This document shows, one piece after another, positions 44,801 to 56,660 of a stretch of DNA of 64,000 bases (position 1 is the stretch's first letter; the number at the start of each line of letters is the position of its first letter). The stretch lies in contig CAJQUN010000003.1 in NCBI GenBank assembly GCA_907163345.1, positions 744,001 to 808,000 on the forward strand, given 5' to 3'. The notes beneath the pieces are model-generated. The model made no database searches and was not told where the DNA came from. It was given only the letters and a program-made list of their open reading frames with translations. Position numbers and translations under genes: made by a program. Source of the DNA: Haberlea rhodopensis (lineage: Eukaryota; Streptophyta; Magnoliopsida; Lamiales; Gesneriaceae).

Positions 44801-45933
44801 AGGTGGTGGAAACAAGTACTATAGAATTGTTACAAGCAACACTTTATCAAAATTTCCCAAGGATCTACACATTAACCCAAGCACACAAAAAATTAAGAAT
44901 ACACGACATCATTTGTCATATTTGATTGCTTGACCTCAAGTCTTCCAGATCATAAACTCAAGCATTCTGCAAAATCACTTTTAAAAACGTAAAATAACCA
45001 TTTACCACCTTCTTAGGTTCTAACACATCATTGATAGCAAATAAAAGAATCTAAGGTTGTGTTTGGATGGATGATTTCATTTGAATGAAGTGATTTGGTT
45101 TGGGAATGAATTTTAATCTTGAATATCTTAGGGCATTTCGAATCGATCACAATTACAACTACATTTACATAAATCAGTAAAGATGTGAATTTGAAATACA
45201 CTCCATATAAATTCATATAAATAATTAAATGGATTTGAAATCAGGGCAGAAAGGCATAGGCCAGTTCAGCGGCCAAATCAAGTCCCTTGGAAGTCTAAGA
45301 AGGGAATATGAACTAGCGACCTAAAACTCGTACATGGACATATTCCATCCATAATCCGTCGCATATGAAAAATCTCAACCGGAAGAAAGAATAAGAAATA
45401 ACTGCTACAAGTACAAACGACCTTTTGCTGTAAAAACACGAAAGCATCGGCCTAGGTTTTACATTCTCAGCTAAGTAAAAACACACTCATGCAACACTCA
45501 TTATAAACAAGTAAAATCAGAGTAACAGAATACACGCAATGAATGTAATCATGGAGGAAATACCTTTCCAAACACGAGCTCAACATCTTAAGGAATGAAT
45601 CGACATTCTCCTTATATAAAAAAAACAATAAATTTTACCTCCTCTGTCTACAAGAAGGAAGACAGGAAAGCCACCAGGCTTATTATTCAATGAAATATCA
45701 CCATCTTCAAATCTCTTGCATGCGTTCTGGTTGGATTTTGGGTACAACACAGACCCAACCATTGTCCCACCATATTGAGGCACCCCAAAATTCCCTATAG
45801 CGCATTCATACACATCTTTCAGCGACGGAGGTGATGTCACCGTCAAGTAGTTCTTCTCCACAACAAATCTTCCTAAACAAGACCCGTGTAGAATAAACCA
45901 AATGCACACCAATACTCCAAAATATTCCTTCAT
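41829..45933 (-). CDS. VSR: vacuolar sorting receptor, 12 exons, complete
   Basis: Binds vacuolar cargo and cycles between Golgi/TGN and prevacuole. Coding exons (minus): 45933-45639, 44761-44069, 43741-43653, 43570-43501, 43417-43334, 43195-43119, 43044-42963, 42714-42632, 42492-42426, 42353-42225, 42119-42013, 41927-41829; 624 codons, all introns GT-AG, phases consistent, no stop. Signal peptide about 1-21, then R-F-V-V-E-K-N at the mature start, protease-associated domain (G-V-P-Q-Y-G-G; L-V-D-R-G-D-C) and the Cys-rich central part (W-T-N-S-N-D-E-C-G; I-T-W-Y-C-P-E-A-F). EGF-like repeats end with the calcium-type D-I-D-E-C at about 515. One membrane helix lies at about 564-586. The tail has Y-M-P-L at 606-609, the adaptor-binding Y-x-x-hydrophobic signal. 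Tail residues (D-N-Q-G-E-V-P) recall VSR3/4. Confidence 0.95.
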
Positions 45934-48005
45934 TTTCTCCGCTCTGTACGCTTTCCTTCAACAAAAAGAAGATAAAGAGAGCAATATAAACCAATCCAGA
46001 TGACCCCACTTGTCTATTTTCTATCAACAGGAGACAAATCCCATCATCATATTATCATAATCTTGATTCCAGATCCCAGGTATTGCTGATCAACTGAAGA
46101 GATCACTGTTTTACATATAATCTTTGGTACAAAAATTTGAGATAAATATCCATGCAACAAAAGTATAACAATAATGAAGACGTTGAATTAAGCCCGGCGT
46201 TGGAAGACTCTATACCGTATCTACAGCCGACATCATATATGTAAAATGTGAAATATTGGGGGAGCGAACTTGCTAAGGTAGACGTAGTACATTATAAATA
46301 GAATGTAGATCTAAGGAATAGCTGATTGATCAAGTCTTGATCAGTGGAGAGGAGGTGTCTCTTTAGGAGAGAGAAGCGGTGGGTTCAGAGTGTGAGAACC
46401 AGGAGCTTATTTTAAAACTTTGGAGTTGCGAGGAATAATACATTAAAATCTTCCTATACCTTGGATCCATCCGTGATTTTGGGAATGTCTCCGATTGCTT
46501 TTTAAAATTGTTTATCTGTTTTTTAAATCAAAAAACAAATTTTGCTTATTTTATTTCATTGATTTTGTTATTGATTCTCTAAAAATAAACAAGTAAAAGT
46601 ATAAGCAGAAAAGTAGGTCATGAGATGATTTTCAATGCTTGTGTATGATAATTTTATAATAATTTGAAGTTCATTAAGTTTTTTTTCATTTTAATAACAA
46701 ACACTTAACATTTTTGCTTAAAAACAGTTTTTTTCCAAATTTAATTAAAGCAACATAAAAGTACTTTGAATAAGAAATAACAAACAACCCTTTAGTTCCT
46801 AAAATTTTTAGTGATCCGGTCTGGCCACTAAAGTTTAAAAAAAATTCTGATTCAGTCCCCAACGTTAAGTCGGGCATAAGAAGAAAACGGTGAGTGACTG
46901 ATTTGGGAAAAGTTTTAAAATTTTAGGAACTACATAGGATCTGGTTTGTTCTCAATTCAATCCCTAAAATTTTAAAAAATTTCTCGATCAAGCTCTCTCT
47001 ATTTGCTTCTTATAAAATACTTTACTCTAGGGACTAGGGACTGAATTGGGATTTTTTTTAAAAATTTAGGGTGGTAAATTGGGTCAACGAAAATTTTATT
47101 TCATTTTAAAGATTGGACATGGAATATACTCAACTTACGCGTGGTCGGGATGTTGCATGTTTACCACGTATGCTTAATTTGGAATTTGGAGTTATAATTT
47201 GTCGTTTTTTATAAAAGTTATATGAAAATAGAAAGAAAATATATTCCTCTTTATTTTGTTATTAATTTAAATATTAGTTACGGCTTCTGCAGCCTAATTC
47301 TCATTAACCCAATACATCATTGTAGCTCTGGTCAACTAAGGGGTATTTTGGATTATTTCTCAAAAGTTTTTATCTGCTTTTTAGATCAAAAAATCAGATT
47401 TTGGGTGTTTGATTTTCTTGTTTCTATTATTAATTATCTAAAAAATAGTATGTAAAATCAAGAAGTGGAGAAGCACTCATCTTCCTCCCCAATTTGATAT
47501 TATGGTGCCGGTATAGACCGAAATTCCGTTATGGTCCAATTTTGACCGGTAATAAACTAGGACTTTGCAATATTTGATTGTTCACAATTCTATATATTCC
47601 ATTTACGATAGAAGTTTCGAGTGAATTCATTAAATAAAACATCATCATTGGTTTATATTTTTAACAAAATAATAATAACAATAAAATAATAGTGGTAAAC
47701 TAGTAATAGACTATAGTAAACGATGACAATAATTGTTATATTTCTTTTTGTTTTAGTAAAGGTCATTTGGTTATTAAAATAAGTTCATGGCATTCCTATA
47801 CTTTATTTTGCGTTACAAATCATAGGATTGAAATCAAGTAAGGATTAGTTGTATCTTATTTCTTAGTATTTATGATATCATCATAGGAAAATGTTATATT
47901 TCTACCAATTTTTCTCATTTAGGTAGAGTATTGAATTCTGCACGATAGATTAATACAATTACAAGACTTGTGTTATTTGTGTTTAACTAACTCATATATA
48001 CCATA
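45934..48005. other. upstream region of the receptor gene and MITE-like repeats
   Basis: A weak TATA-like GGTTTATATTG (minus strand, 45982-45992) lies 50 bp before the receptor ATG. Further out, two direct copies of one block (about 46505-46615 and 47355-47475, both with TTTATCTG, TTTTTTAAATC or variants) flank a foldback unit at about 46800-47100. Its arms (CTAAAGTTTAAAAAAAATT and the complement of TTTTTTTAAAAATTTAGGG) pair imperfectly. Confidence 0.45.
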
Positions 48006-49160
48006 GATATACCATATATATAAGTGGGGAAGAGGTTACTGTTCCAATGAACAGTAACCTCTTCCCTTTTTGCCCTTTTTTCTTTTTTTTTGTTATTTTC
48101 TTTTTTTTTATTGCCCTTCCCTTTTTCCCCTTTTTTTGTTATTTATTATTTTTGTTCAATAGGTTATTGTTCCTGTGATATTCGGCCGTCGCTTTTTTAT
48201 TTTTAAAAATTATTTTATTTCCTTTTTCTTTTAGTTTTTCATTTATTTTTGTACCATATATATAAGTGGGGAAGAGGTTACTGTTCCAATGAACAGTAAC
48301 CTCTTCCCTTTTTGCCCTTTTTTCTTTTTTTTGTTATTTTCTTTTTTTTTATTGCCCTTCCCTTTTTCCCCTTTTTTTGTTATTTATTATTTTTGTTCAA
48401 TAGGTTATTGTTCCTGTGATATTCGGCCGTCGCTTTTTTATTTTTAAAAATTATTTTATTTCCTTTTTCTTTTAGTTTTTCATTTATTTTTGTATTTTTT
48501 TAAAATATTCGGCATATACCATATATATAAGTGGGGAAGAGGTTACTGTTCCAATGAACAGTAACCTCTTCCCTTTTTGCCCTTTTTTCTTTTTTTTTTG
48601 TTATTTTCTTTTTTTTTATTGCCCTTCCCTTTTTCCCCTTTTTTTGTTATTTATTATTTTGTTCAATAGGTTATTGTTCCTATGATATTCGGCCGTCGCT
48701 TTTTTATTTTTAAAAATTATTTTATTTCCTTTTTCTTTTAGTTTTTCATTTATTTTTGTATTTTTTTAAAATATTCGGCATGATAAATTTCTATCCCTTT
48801 TACCCCTTTTTTTGTTATTTATTATTTTTGTTCAATAGGTTATTGTTCCTGTGATATTCGGCCGTCGCTTTTTTATTTTTAAAATTATACCATATATAAG
48901 TCGGGAAGAGGTTACTGTTCCAATGAACAGTAACCTCTTCCCTTTTTGCCCTTTTTTCTTTTTTTTTGTTATTTTCTTTTTTTTATTGCCCTTCCCTTTT
49001 TCCCCTTTTTTTGTTATTTACTCTTTTTGTTCAATAGGTTATTGTTCCTGTGATATTCGGCCGTCGCTTTTTTATTTTTAAAAATTATATTATTTCCTTT
49101 TTCTTTTAGTTTTTCATTTATTTTTGTATTTTTTTAAAATATTCGGCATGATAAATTTCT
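48006..49160 (+). repeat. tandem copies of the Helitron 5' region
   Basis: Four full copies and one partial copy of a 240-270 bp unit. Each full copy carries a perfect inverted repeat, GGTTACTGTTC and GAACAGTAACC around CAAT (starts at 48034, 48276, 48541 and 48910). T-rich tracts and TATTCGGCCGTCGC follow in each. A copy of the same palindrome lies near the outer end of the opposing Helitron at about 53160. Confidence 0.8.
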
Positions 49161-50243
49161 GATAGATTGCAGGTCGTCGATTTTGCTTGTTTATGTACAT
49201 TTTGATTTTTTGCTTACCTACAATCTATTGTTGATATATGGTATTACCTTTGTTCAGATATTCCCTTAATGTATAAAGAGATTATATCAAAACCCTTGAC
49301 CCAATAGTGCATCCCTCTTATCTCAATTTTTAAAATTTAAAATGTTTTCTTTTTTTTTTATTTAGAAAAAGCCTTGTTGATTTTGTCAAGTATGAACTAA
49401 AAATAAATAGATAGTTTAAAATAGATTTTTGTCGTGGCAAACTTTAATAATAATTTTTTATAAAATATTCGACATAATGAATTTTTGGTAGATTACAGGT
49501 CGTCAGTTTTGCTTGTTTGTATACATTTTGAGTTTTGGCTTACCTACGACCCGTTGCTAATATGTGATTGTTCTCGGTTACCTTTGTTATGATGTTTGGC
49601 ATCAAAATTTTCCTTATTGTACAAGGAGATTATATCAACAAAATTAGAAAATATTAAATTATGATAATTATATATTACTTGTTTGATAATAATTTGGGAT
49701 GTCACATTTACATTCATTTTGTCAGAAAGTATATAAATAATTATAAAAGTAAGATGATTAATTAATCATGAGGTCATAGCAAGTAATATAAGAGCAATAT
49801 CCTAAAATAACAATGCAACTACAACAATGAATATAAACTATAATTCCTCTTATGAGATGCTCGCTACTGCTATGAGAAACCGAACACATATCTGCATTAT
49901 GAAATGAGCCATCGTCATTTTGAAAACTCTTGCGAACAACTTTTGATTGTTTTTTTGGAGTTCATTGAGATTTACTTTTATTGTGATATCTGATGTCATC
50001 TACTACTGTTTCGCAGATGACTTTTGTTTAGAGAGTCTATTGGGCCCTACAAGGATATCATATGACAACTCTTGCTATGGTGTGTTGTTGGGGAAGACTT
50101 TTGTTTACTCCGACCTATTTGATTTTATACACGTACGATTTTGTATGTTCAATGCTTATGAACTATCTTTTTATTCTCTAGAACTGTCTATTGAACTTGT
50201 GTCGACTCTTTATTGGAATAATATACCAGATTATAAGCTCACT

Positions 50244-50277
50244 GGCACCACGCCTTGCGTGGTGCCAAATTAACTAG
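50244..50277 (+). other. Helitron 3' terminal hairpin and CTAG
   Basis: Stem GGCACCACGC with GCGTGGTGCC, loop CTT, spacer AAATTAA, then CTAG. Equivalent structure on the minus strand at 51233-51266. Confidence 0.8.
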
Positions 50278-51173
50278 TATATATATATGGTGGATAAGAT
50301 ACAATTCAAATACAAGATAACATGCTCCATAAATCTCTATCTATTGTTATGATCGGGTTCATCTTTATCCTTACCTCTTGAGGATGCTTATGTGTCGACA
50401 CGCCTTCGCCATCTGAATGGCAGGGGACGAACATTCAGAGTGTGTATAACCAACTTGAACCGGGACGGAGAGATAACTTTAATTAATGAATTTGCCAACT
50501 CATCTTTGCTTGAGAAAAATTTAACAACAATAAGTTTACTTGAAACTTGATCACGAACATAGTGAAAAATCAATTTCAATGTGTTTCATACGAGCATGAA
50601 ACACGGGTTCGATGTTAAATAAGCAACACCTATATTATCACACCAAAGGACGGGACACGAGATGAATGAAATACCTGTATGGTAATAAAAAAGTCTTTTA
50701 GAATTTAAAAAATCTTCCATTAATTTTAGCAGAGCAATATAGTTCAAATTATTGAAATAATACATTTCTGGAAACCATGTTCATGCAAATAAATGATTAA
50801 TAAAATTAAAATTTCAAACATTGAACTTCAAATAATTTGATTTGAAACCCATTCTTACACAACGAAATCCATCCATCAAAATGAATCCTTAACAAACTGT
50901 TTTACGTATAAAAAAAAAAAAAGATTGTGAAGCGAAGTATAAAATCAAATATTTATCGTTTTACAAGAAACTATAGTATGTGATAATAGTACAACTAAAT
51001 ATTCTAAATATAGTAACAATTCAAAAATCATGTTTTGATTTATTATCTAGTTTTATTAATATTTCGTGGAACAGTAGCGGTTATTATCGTGGAATTTTTT
51101 AAATTAAAAAATTGTTAGTATAAGATAAACGATAGATGTGGTGGCAGATTTAAGTTTATTGATATTGATTGTT

Positions 51174-51232
<59 letters not shown>
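50278..51232. other. spacer between the two Helitrons, with Copia scrap and TA repeat
   Basis: On the minus strand, 50388-50660 reads as the end of a Copia RNase H (H-Y-V-R-D-Q-V, then S-S-K-D-E-L-A-N-S), with a stop at 50580. AT-rich sequence follows, and a TA dinucleotide run of about 55 bp (51177-51232) abuts the right Helitron end. Confidence 0.65.
50388..50660 (-). pseudogene. Copia RNase H C-terminal remnant
   Basis: The motif order D-N-I-G, H-Y-V-R-D-Q-V and K-D-E-L-A matches the last part of Copia pol. One internal stop is present, the copy is truncated on both sides and it is not functional. It is similar to the scrap at 53345-53816. Confidence 0.65.
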
Positions 51233-51233
<1 letters not shown>

Positions 51234-53220
51234 TAGTTAATTTGGCACCGCGTAAGGCGCGGTGCCAGTGAGCTTATAACTTGGTATATATGTCCAATAA
51301 ATCGTCCGGCACAAGTTTCAACAGACAGTTCTAGAGAATAAAAAGATGGTTCATACGCATTGAACATACATAATCGTACGTATATAAAATCAAATAGGAT
51401 GGAGTAACAAAAGTCTTGCCCAACAGTACATCATAGCAAGAGTTGTCATATGATATCCTTGTAAGGCTCAATAGACTCTCTAAATAAAAGTCATCTACGA
51501 AAGTGCAGTAGTAGATGACATCTGATATCACAATAAAAGTAAATCTCAACGACCTCCAAAAAATCATTCAAAAGTTGTTCGCAGAGTTTTCAAAATGACG
51601 ATGGATCATTTCATAATGCAGATATGTGTTCGGTTTCTCATAGCAGTAGCGAGCATCGCATAAGAGGAATTATAGTTTATATTCATTGTTGTAGTTGCAT
51701 TGTTATTTTAGGATATTGCTCTTATATTACTTGCTATGGCCTCATGATTAATGAATCATCTTACTTTTATAATTATTTATATACTTTCTGACAAATAATG
51801 AATGTAAATGTGACGTCCCAAATTATTATCAAACAAGTAATATATAATTATCATAATTTAATATTTTTTAATTTTTTTGATATAATCTCCTTGTACATGA
51901 AGGAAAAATTTGATGCCAAACATCATAACAAAGGTAATCGAGAACAATCACATATTAGCAATGAGACGTAGATAAGCCAAAACTCAAAATTCATACAAAC
52001 AAGCAAAACCGACGACCTGTAATCTACCAAAAATTCATTATGCCGAATATTTTATAAAAAATTATTATTAAAGTTTGCCACGACAAAAATCTATTTTGAA
52101 CTATCTGTTTTTTTTATTTATACTTGACAAAATCAACAAGTTTTTTTCTAAAAAAAAAAAAAGAAAACATTTTAAATTTTAAAAATTTAGATAAGAGGGA
52201 TGCACTGTTGGGTCAAGGGTTTTGATATAATTATAAAAAATTATTATTAAAATTTGCCACAACGAAAACTTATTTTTAACTCTTTTTTTTTAAAATAAGT
52301 TCACATAAAAATTATTATTAAAGTTTGCCACGACAAAAATCTATTTTGAACTATCTGTTTTTTTTAATTCATACTTGACAAAATCAACAAGGTTTTTTCT
52401 ATAAAAAAAAAGAAAATATTTTAAATTTTAAAAATTGAGATAAAAGGGATGCACTGTTGGGTCAAGGGTTTTGATATAATATCCTTATACATAAAGGGAA
52501 TATTTGATGCCAAACATCAGAACAAAGGTAATACCACATATTAGCAATGAGTCGTAGGTAAGCAAAAAATCAAAATGTATATAAACAAGCAAAATCGACG
52601 ACCTGTAATCTATCAGAAATTCATCATGCCGAATATTTTATAAAAAATACAAAAATAAAAGAAAAACTAAAAGAAAAAGGAAATAAAAAAATCTAAAAAA
52701 AATTAAAAAGTGACGTAAGGTTACTGTTCATTGGAACAGTCGCTTATATACATGATATAATTCATTATGCCGAATATTTTATAAAAAATACAAAACTAAA
52801 AGAAAAACTAAAAGAAAAAGGAAATAAAAAAAGTTTAAAAAAATAAATAAGTGACGGCCGAATATTTTATAAAAAATACAAAAAGAAAAGAAAAACTAAA
52901 AGAAAAAAGAAATAAAAAAATTCATAAAAATAAAAAGTGATGTAAGATTACTGTTAATTGGATATAAAAGAAAATATGACGGATATTTACTATTTACAGG
53001 AACAATAACCGGTTGAACAAATAATAAATAACAAAATAAAAGAAAATAAAAAAAGAAAAGAAAATAACAAAAAAAATAGGGAAAAGCGAGGAAGGAAAGA
53101 AAATAAAAAAAAATAAAATAACAAAAAAAAGGGGGAAAATCGAGGAAGGGGTTACTGTTCAAGGGGTTACTGTTCATTGGAACAGTAACTCCTTCCTCGC
53201 TTATATATATTATATAATAT
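51233..53220 (-). mobile_element. non-autonomous Helitron, minus orientation
   Basis: Mirror partner of 48006-50277. On the minus strand it ends with a hairpin (stem GGCACCGCG with CGCGGTGCC; 51244-51266), AAATTAA and CTAG (51233-51236), then T. Relative to its partner one stem position is G-C in place of A-T, a compensatory change. Its outer part has A-rich tracts and the GAACAGTAAC palindrome near 53160-53190. The 5' end is approximate. Confidence 0.72.
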
Positions 53221-53344
53221 CTATATATATAATACAAGAAGATATTCTAAGATCACATATTGATCTTGAGATCACTTATCAATCTTTAAGATACAATAAA
53301 ATATACACAATCTATACAAATATGTTAACTAGAATCTTTGGTGA

Positions 53345-53816
53345 TATTATCCTTGATAGTTAGATAATATTGATGTGCCATCGCCAACAGAAATTTTGGA
53401 GCGTAGGAGGTGAAAGTGTGATAGTGGCGAGGGCTTGGTAAAAATATCAGCAAGTTTATCGATTGTGGTAACAAAGGAAACAGATAGAATTCCCTTATTA
53501 GCTAGATCACGGACAAAATGAACTTCCACGGAGATGTGCTTCATGTGAGAATTCATAACCGGATGTAGAGACAATCTTGTAGCTCCAATATTGTCACATA
53601 AAAGTCGTGGGGGTGTTTGTAGGATAATACCAAGGTCCCGAAAGAGATGGCGAATCTAGCAGACTTCAGCAGCAGCTGAAGTAAGAGATCGATATTCAGC
53701 CTCAGTGGAGGTGTGAGTTACGCCTGTTTGCTTACGGGATCACCAAGAAATAGGGTTTGGACCAAGCTTGTTGACTGTGAAGGCAATGTCAGGACTTGTA
53801 AATGTAAGATACTGCA
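53345..53816 (-). pseudogene. Copia RT/RNase H remnant, target of Tekay B
   Basis: Minus-strand reading gives S-P-D-I-A-F-T-V-N-K-L, then the RNase H landmark S-T-E-A-E-Y-R-S-L, a D-N-I-G segment, H-F-V-R-D-L and D-K-L-A-D-I-F-T-K-P, in Copia order with several stops. It is cut exactly where the Tekay B LTR starts, inside the codons before Y-L-T-F-T-S-P-D, so B inserted into this older element. The remainder should lie beyond the right end of B, outside the window. Confidence 0.8.
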
Positions 53817-55762
53817 TGTCACGCCGCGAGACCGGGGTCAATAACACCGGCATTGATTTCCATAAACAACTTGAAATCAATAAGCCTCGTAATATCGTAA
53901 TAAACAAAACCAGTCTATATTCCATAAATAAAGAAATCATTGTCTTTACAACTGAATTAAAAACGCGTAATCAAATTCTAAAAGTCTTAAATAGTAAAAT
54001 CGTACTTAAATAAAGTCTTGGGATCTTAATTCTTAGAAATACGCAGCGGATATATCACCAACCCCAAAATTGGTGATCTTCTTCGGCTTCAACTTCTTCC
54101 TCAGCTTTATCTGGGGATGTAGAGTAAGGGGTGAGTGTTTTGGAAAACACTCAGCAAGTGGGGGACAATCGATATCATAACATATACATAATTTTCATAA
54201 ACTTTGATCATAAAACTTGCATAAACCGATATGAATGTATCTTAACATACTTGATTTGCCCCTACGAGCCATGACATAACATATCGTTTCATAATTTTCA
54301 TATACTTAAGCACAGTAAAGCATCTAATCTCCTCTTGGTACTGATATCAGTCTCTAGACTTATCCCTCCTAGAGATGAGGTCATGACATCGGCTTACCCA
54401 CGAATAAAGGGTCTGGAAACTCCAGAAACAACGGATAACCACCGTATAAGGTTCTTTTAGCGGTTACACCCCACCGCATCAGGGTCATGGGGAATTCCAA
54501 TCCAATTAGATTTCGAGTTTAACGTGCTTACAAAATATACTTTCATAATTTCAACATAATGAATATCGATTGAGAATTTAAAAACATACATATTATTTTC
54601 GAAAACGAAATGAATACTTAACAAAAGCCCACTTACCGTGCTTGGTATCGTGCTTGATTGATCAAAGGTATGAAACAAAGAATCCAATCTTCCTTGGCTC
54701 GCTAACACCACGAGCATAATGCTAAAACTCGAACAAAATCTGGAAACTTTCGGACAAGGTGGCTGGTATAAATCGATGAACAAGTTCTGTGGAAAAGGTT
54801 CTGGAAACAAGGCAGAACTTTGACTTAATCCTTCGGTGATGGTTGCTGGATTTATTTCGAAGGTGAAGGCTGTATGTTTCTGGAACAGAAAGGGCAGAAT
54901 CAAGGCTCGATTCCTTGGTTAGGCTGCTGGATTTTTTTTGAGGGTGATCTCGAACGGATTGCTGGAAACAATCGATAGAAAAAGTTCGTGAACACGGCAG
55001 GACCTTGGCTTAAAATCTGACACTCTTATTTTCGAAGATTGGACAGAGTGTTGCAGCAACTTTCGGCTTCAATGGTTGAATGAATATCGAAGAGTGATGC
55101 TTAAAGCTTCTGGAAAAATTCGATGAACAAATTCTGAAGGAGTTCTGGAAGAACTTATACAGATTTCTTAAGGCTTTTCGCAACAGATTGCTAACGTGAT
55201 CGGGTGGAAGAGATTTTGGTAAAAACGTGCAGACTCAAGGCTTGAGAGAGGGGGATTTCTTCTCGGCTTTAGTGACTGAAAGAGGGGGTTTGATGTGAAA
55301 GAAAACTACTACTGGTTGGCTCTATTTGTAGGCACAAAGGTGCACCAATCTTGAGGTGTTGGAGTAGGACTCTTGATCGAAATTATAGGGGATAGATTTG
55401 TGTAGATTCTGAGGTGGATTACAGATTCTGTTTCGATCTTGCTAGCTGTGTTACGGTGGAGTCTTTCTAAGACTTGGAAGAGTTTTAAGTTGGACTCTTT
55501 TGTGTAGGATCTGATAGGTTTGGATCGATCCAAATAGGTGAGACCTATCGAAATCTTGGGGCCAAATCTGTGCAGATAAGTGATGATATAGAGCAGATTT
55601 TTGATTGATCCAAGATGCTGAAAATTGATGGATTAATGGAAGAGTTTGTGATGGTTATGGACTCCTTGATGCTATGTGACTCTTGGCTAGAGTTTAAGAA
55701 ATTTCAAACTCTTCTAATCATTTATTTATATTTTTAATAACTCAAAAATTCGGGTCTTTACA
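53817..55762 (-). repeat. 3' LTR of Tekay B
   Basis: In plus orientation it runs from TGTCACGCCGCGAGACC to GGGTCTTTACA, 1946 bp. The pol stop codon uses its first minus-strand bases. Confidence 0.92.
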
Positions 55763-56660
55763 TCCCTCCCTCCTTATTGGAAGTTTTGTCATCGAAACTC
55801 GAGTCAACTTGTTTTTGGAAGACGTAGGGATATTTCTCCCGCATTGATTCTTCTACTTCCCAAGTAGCTTCTCTTTTAGTATGGTTTGACCATTGGACCT
55901 TGACGTAAGGAATGGTCCTTCTTCTCAGAACTTGGTCCTTGGTATCCAGAATACGGATTGGGATTTCTTCGTATTTCAATGTTTCGTCCAAATTCCCTTG
56001 AGTTACTAGGGGTTCTGCTTCCAGTACATGGCTTGGGTCAGCAATGTATTTCCTTAGTTGTGATACGTGGAAGACATTGTGAATTCTCGACAGATTTGGC
56101 GGTAGTGCTATTTTATATGCTAGCGTTCCCACCTTTTCTGGGACTTCAAATGGTCCCACATATCTTGGGTTCAACTTTCCCTTTTTGTCAAATCTAATCA
56201 CTCCTTTCATTGGTGAAATCTTTACGTAGACCTTTTCACCAATCTCGATATCCACTGGTCTCCTTTTCAAATCAGCCCAACTTTTCTGTCGATCCTGGGC
56301 TGTCTTGAGCCTATCTCTGATGATGGCTATCTTGTCAGTAGTAGCTTGCACTAACTCTGGTCCGGTGATAGCTCTTTCTCCTACTTCGTCCCAATATAAA
56401 GGTGATCGACATTTGCGCCCATAGAGTGCTTCATATGGCGCCATCCCAATGCTACTATGATAGCTGTTATTGTAAGCAAACTCGACTAGAGGTAATAGTT
56501 CGCTCCAATTTGCAGTAAAATCCAATACACAAGCTCTTAGCATATCTTCGAGGGTTTGGATAGTCCTCTCTGTCTGGCCATCGGTTTGTGGGTGATAGGC
56601 CGTGCTAAGAGTCACTTTACTTCCCATAGCTTGCTGAAAGCTTTTCCAGAAACGCGACAC
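55758..56660 (-). pseudogene. Tekay B integrase C-terminal half with chromodomain
   Basis: Integrase joins the DNA copy to the genome; the chromodomain targets chromatin. This frame starts in the integrase core and has the catalytic Glu in D-G-Q-T-E-R-T. It then has the GPY/F-type module (P-R-Y-V-G-P-F-E-V) and H-N-V-F-H-V-S-Q-L-R-K, and ends with a chromodomain-like segment (V-K-V-Q-W-S-N-H-T-K-R-E-A-T-W-E). The ORF runs to TAA at 55758-55760, within the LTR. It is split from the upstream frame by a one-base loss near 56670, so the opening Met is not a real start. Confidence 0.88.
55763..55775 (-). other. polypurine tract of Tekay B, inside the pol frame
   Basis: AAGGAGGGAGGGA on the minus strand codes for the last residues K-E-G-G of pol and primes the plus strand; the LTR follows at once. 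Confidence 0.85.

Larger units (their letters stand above)
48006..50277 (+). mobile_element. non-autonomous Helitron, plus orientation
   Basis: The 3' end is a classic Helitron terminus. A 10-bp perfect hairpin (GGCACCACGC, loop CTT, GCGTGGTGCC; 50244-50266) is followed after seven bases by CTAG (50274-50277) and then T. Sequence from about 49140 to 50277 aligns in reverse with 51233-52640 on the other side, so two copies of one family face each other. The 5' part is a tandem array (48006-49160). No Rep/helicase gene is present. The exact 5' TC end could not be fixed. Confidence 0.75.

Noticed and set aside
53817..54680. A separate gene at the repeated 81- and 97-codon frames (53768-54013 and 63041-63334)
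   Set aside because: They are the same LTR sequence of Tekay B seen twice and cross the LTR border into unrelated flanks.
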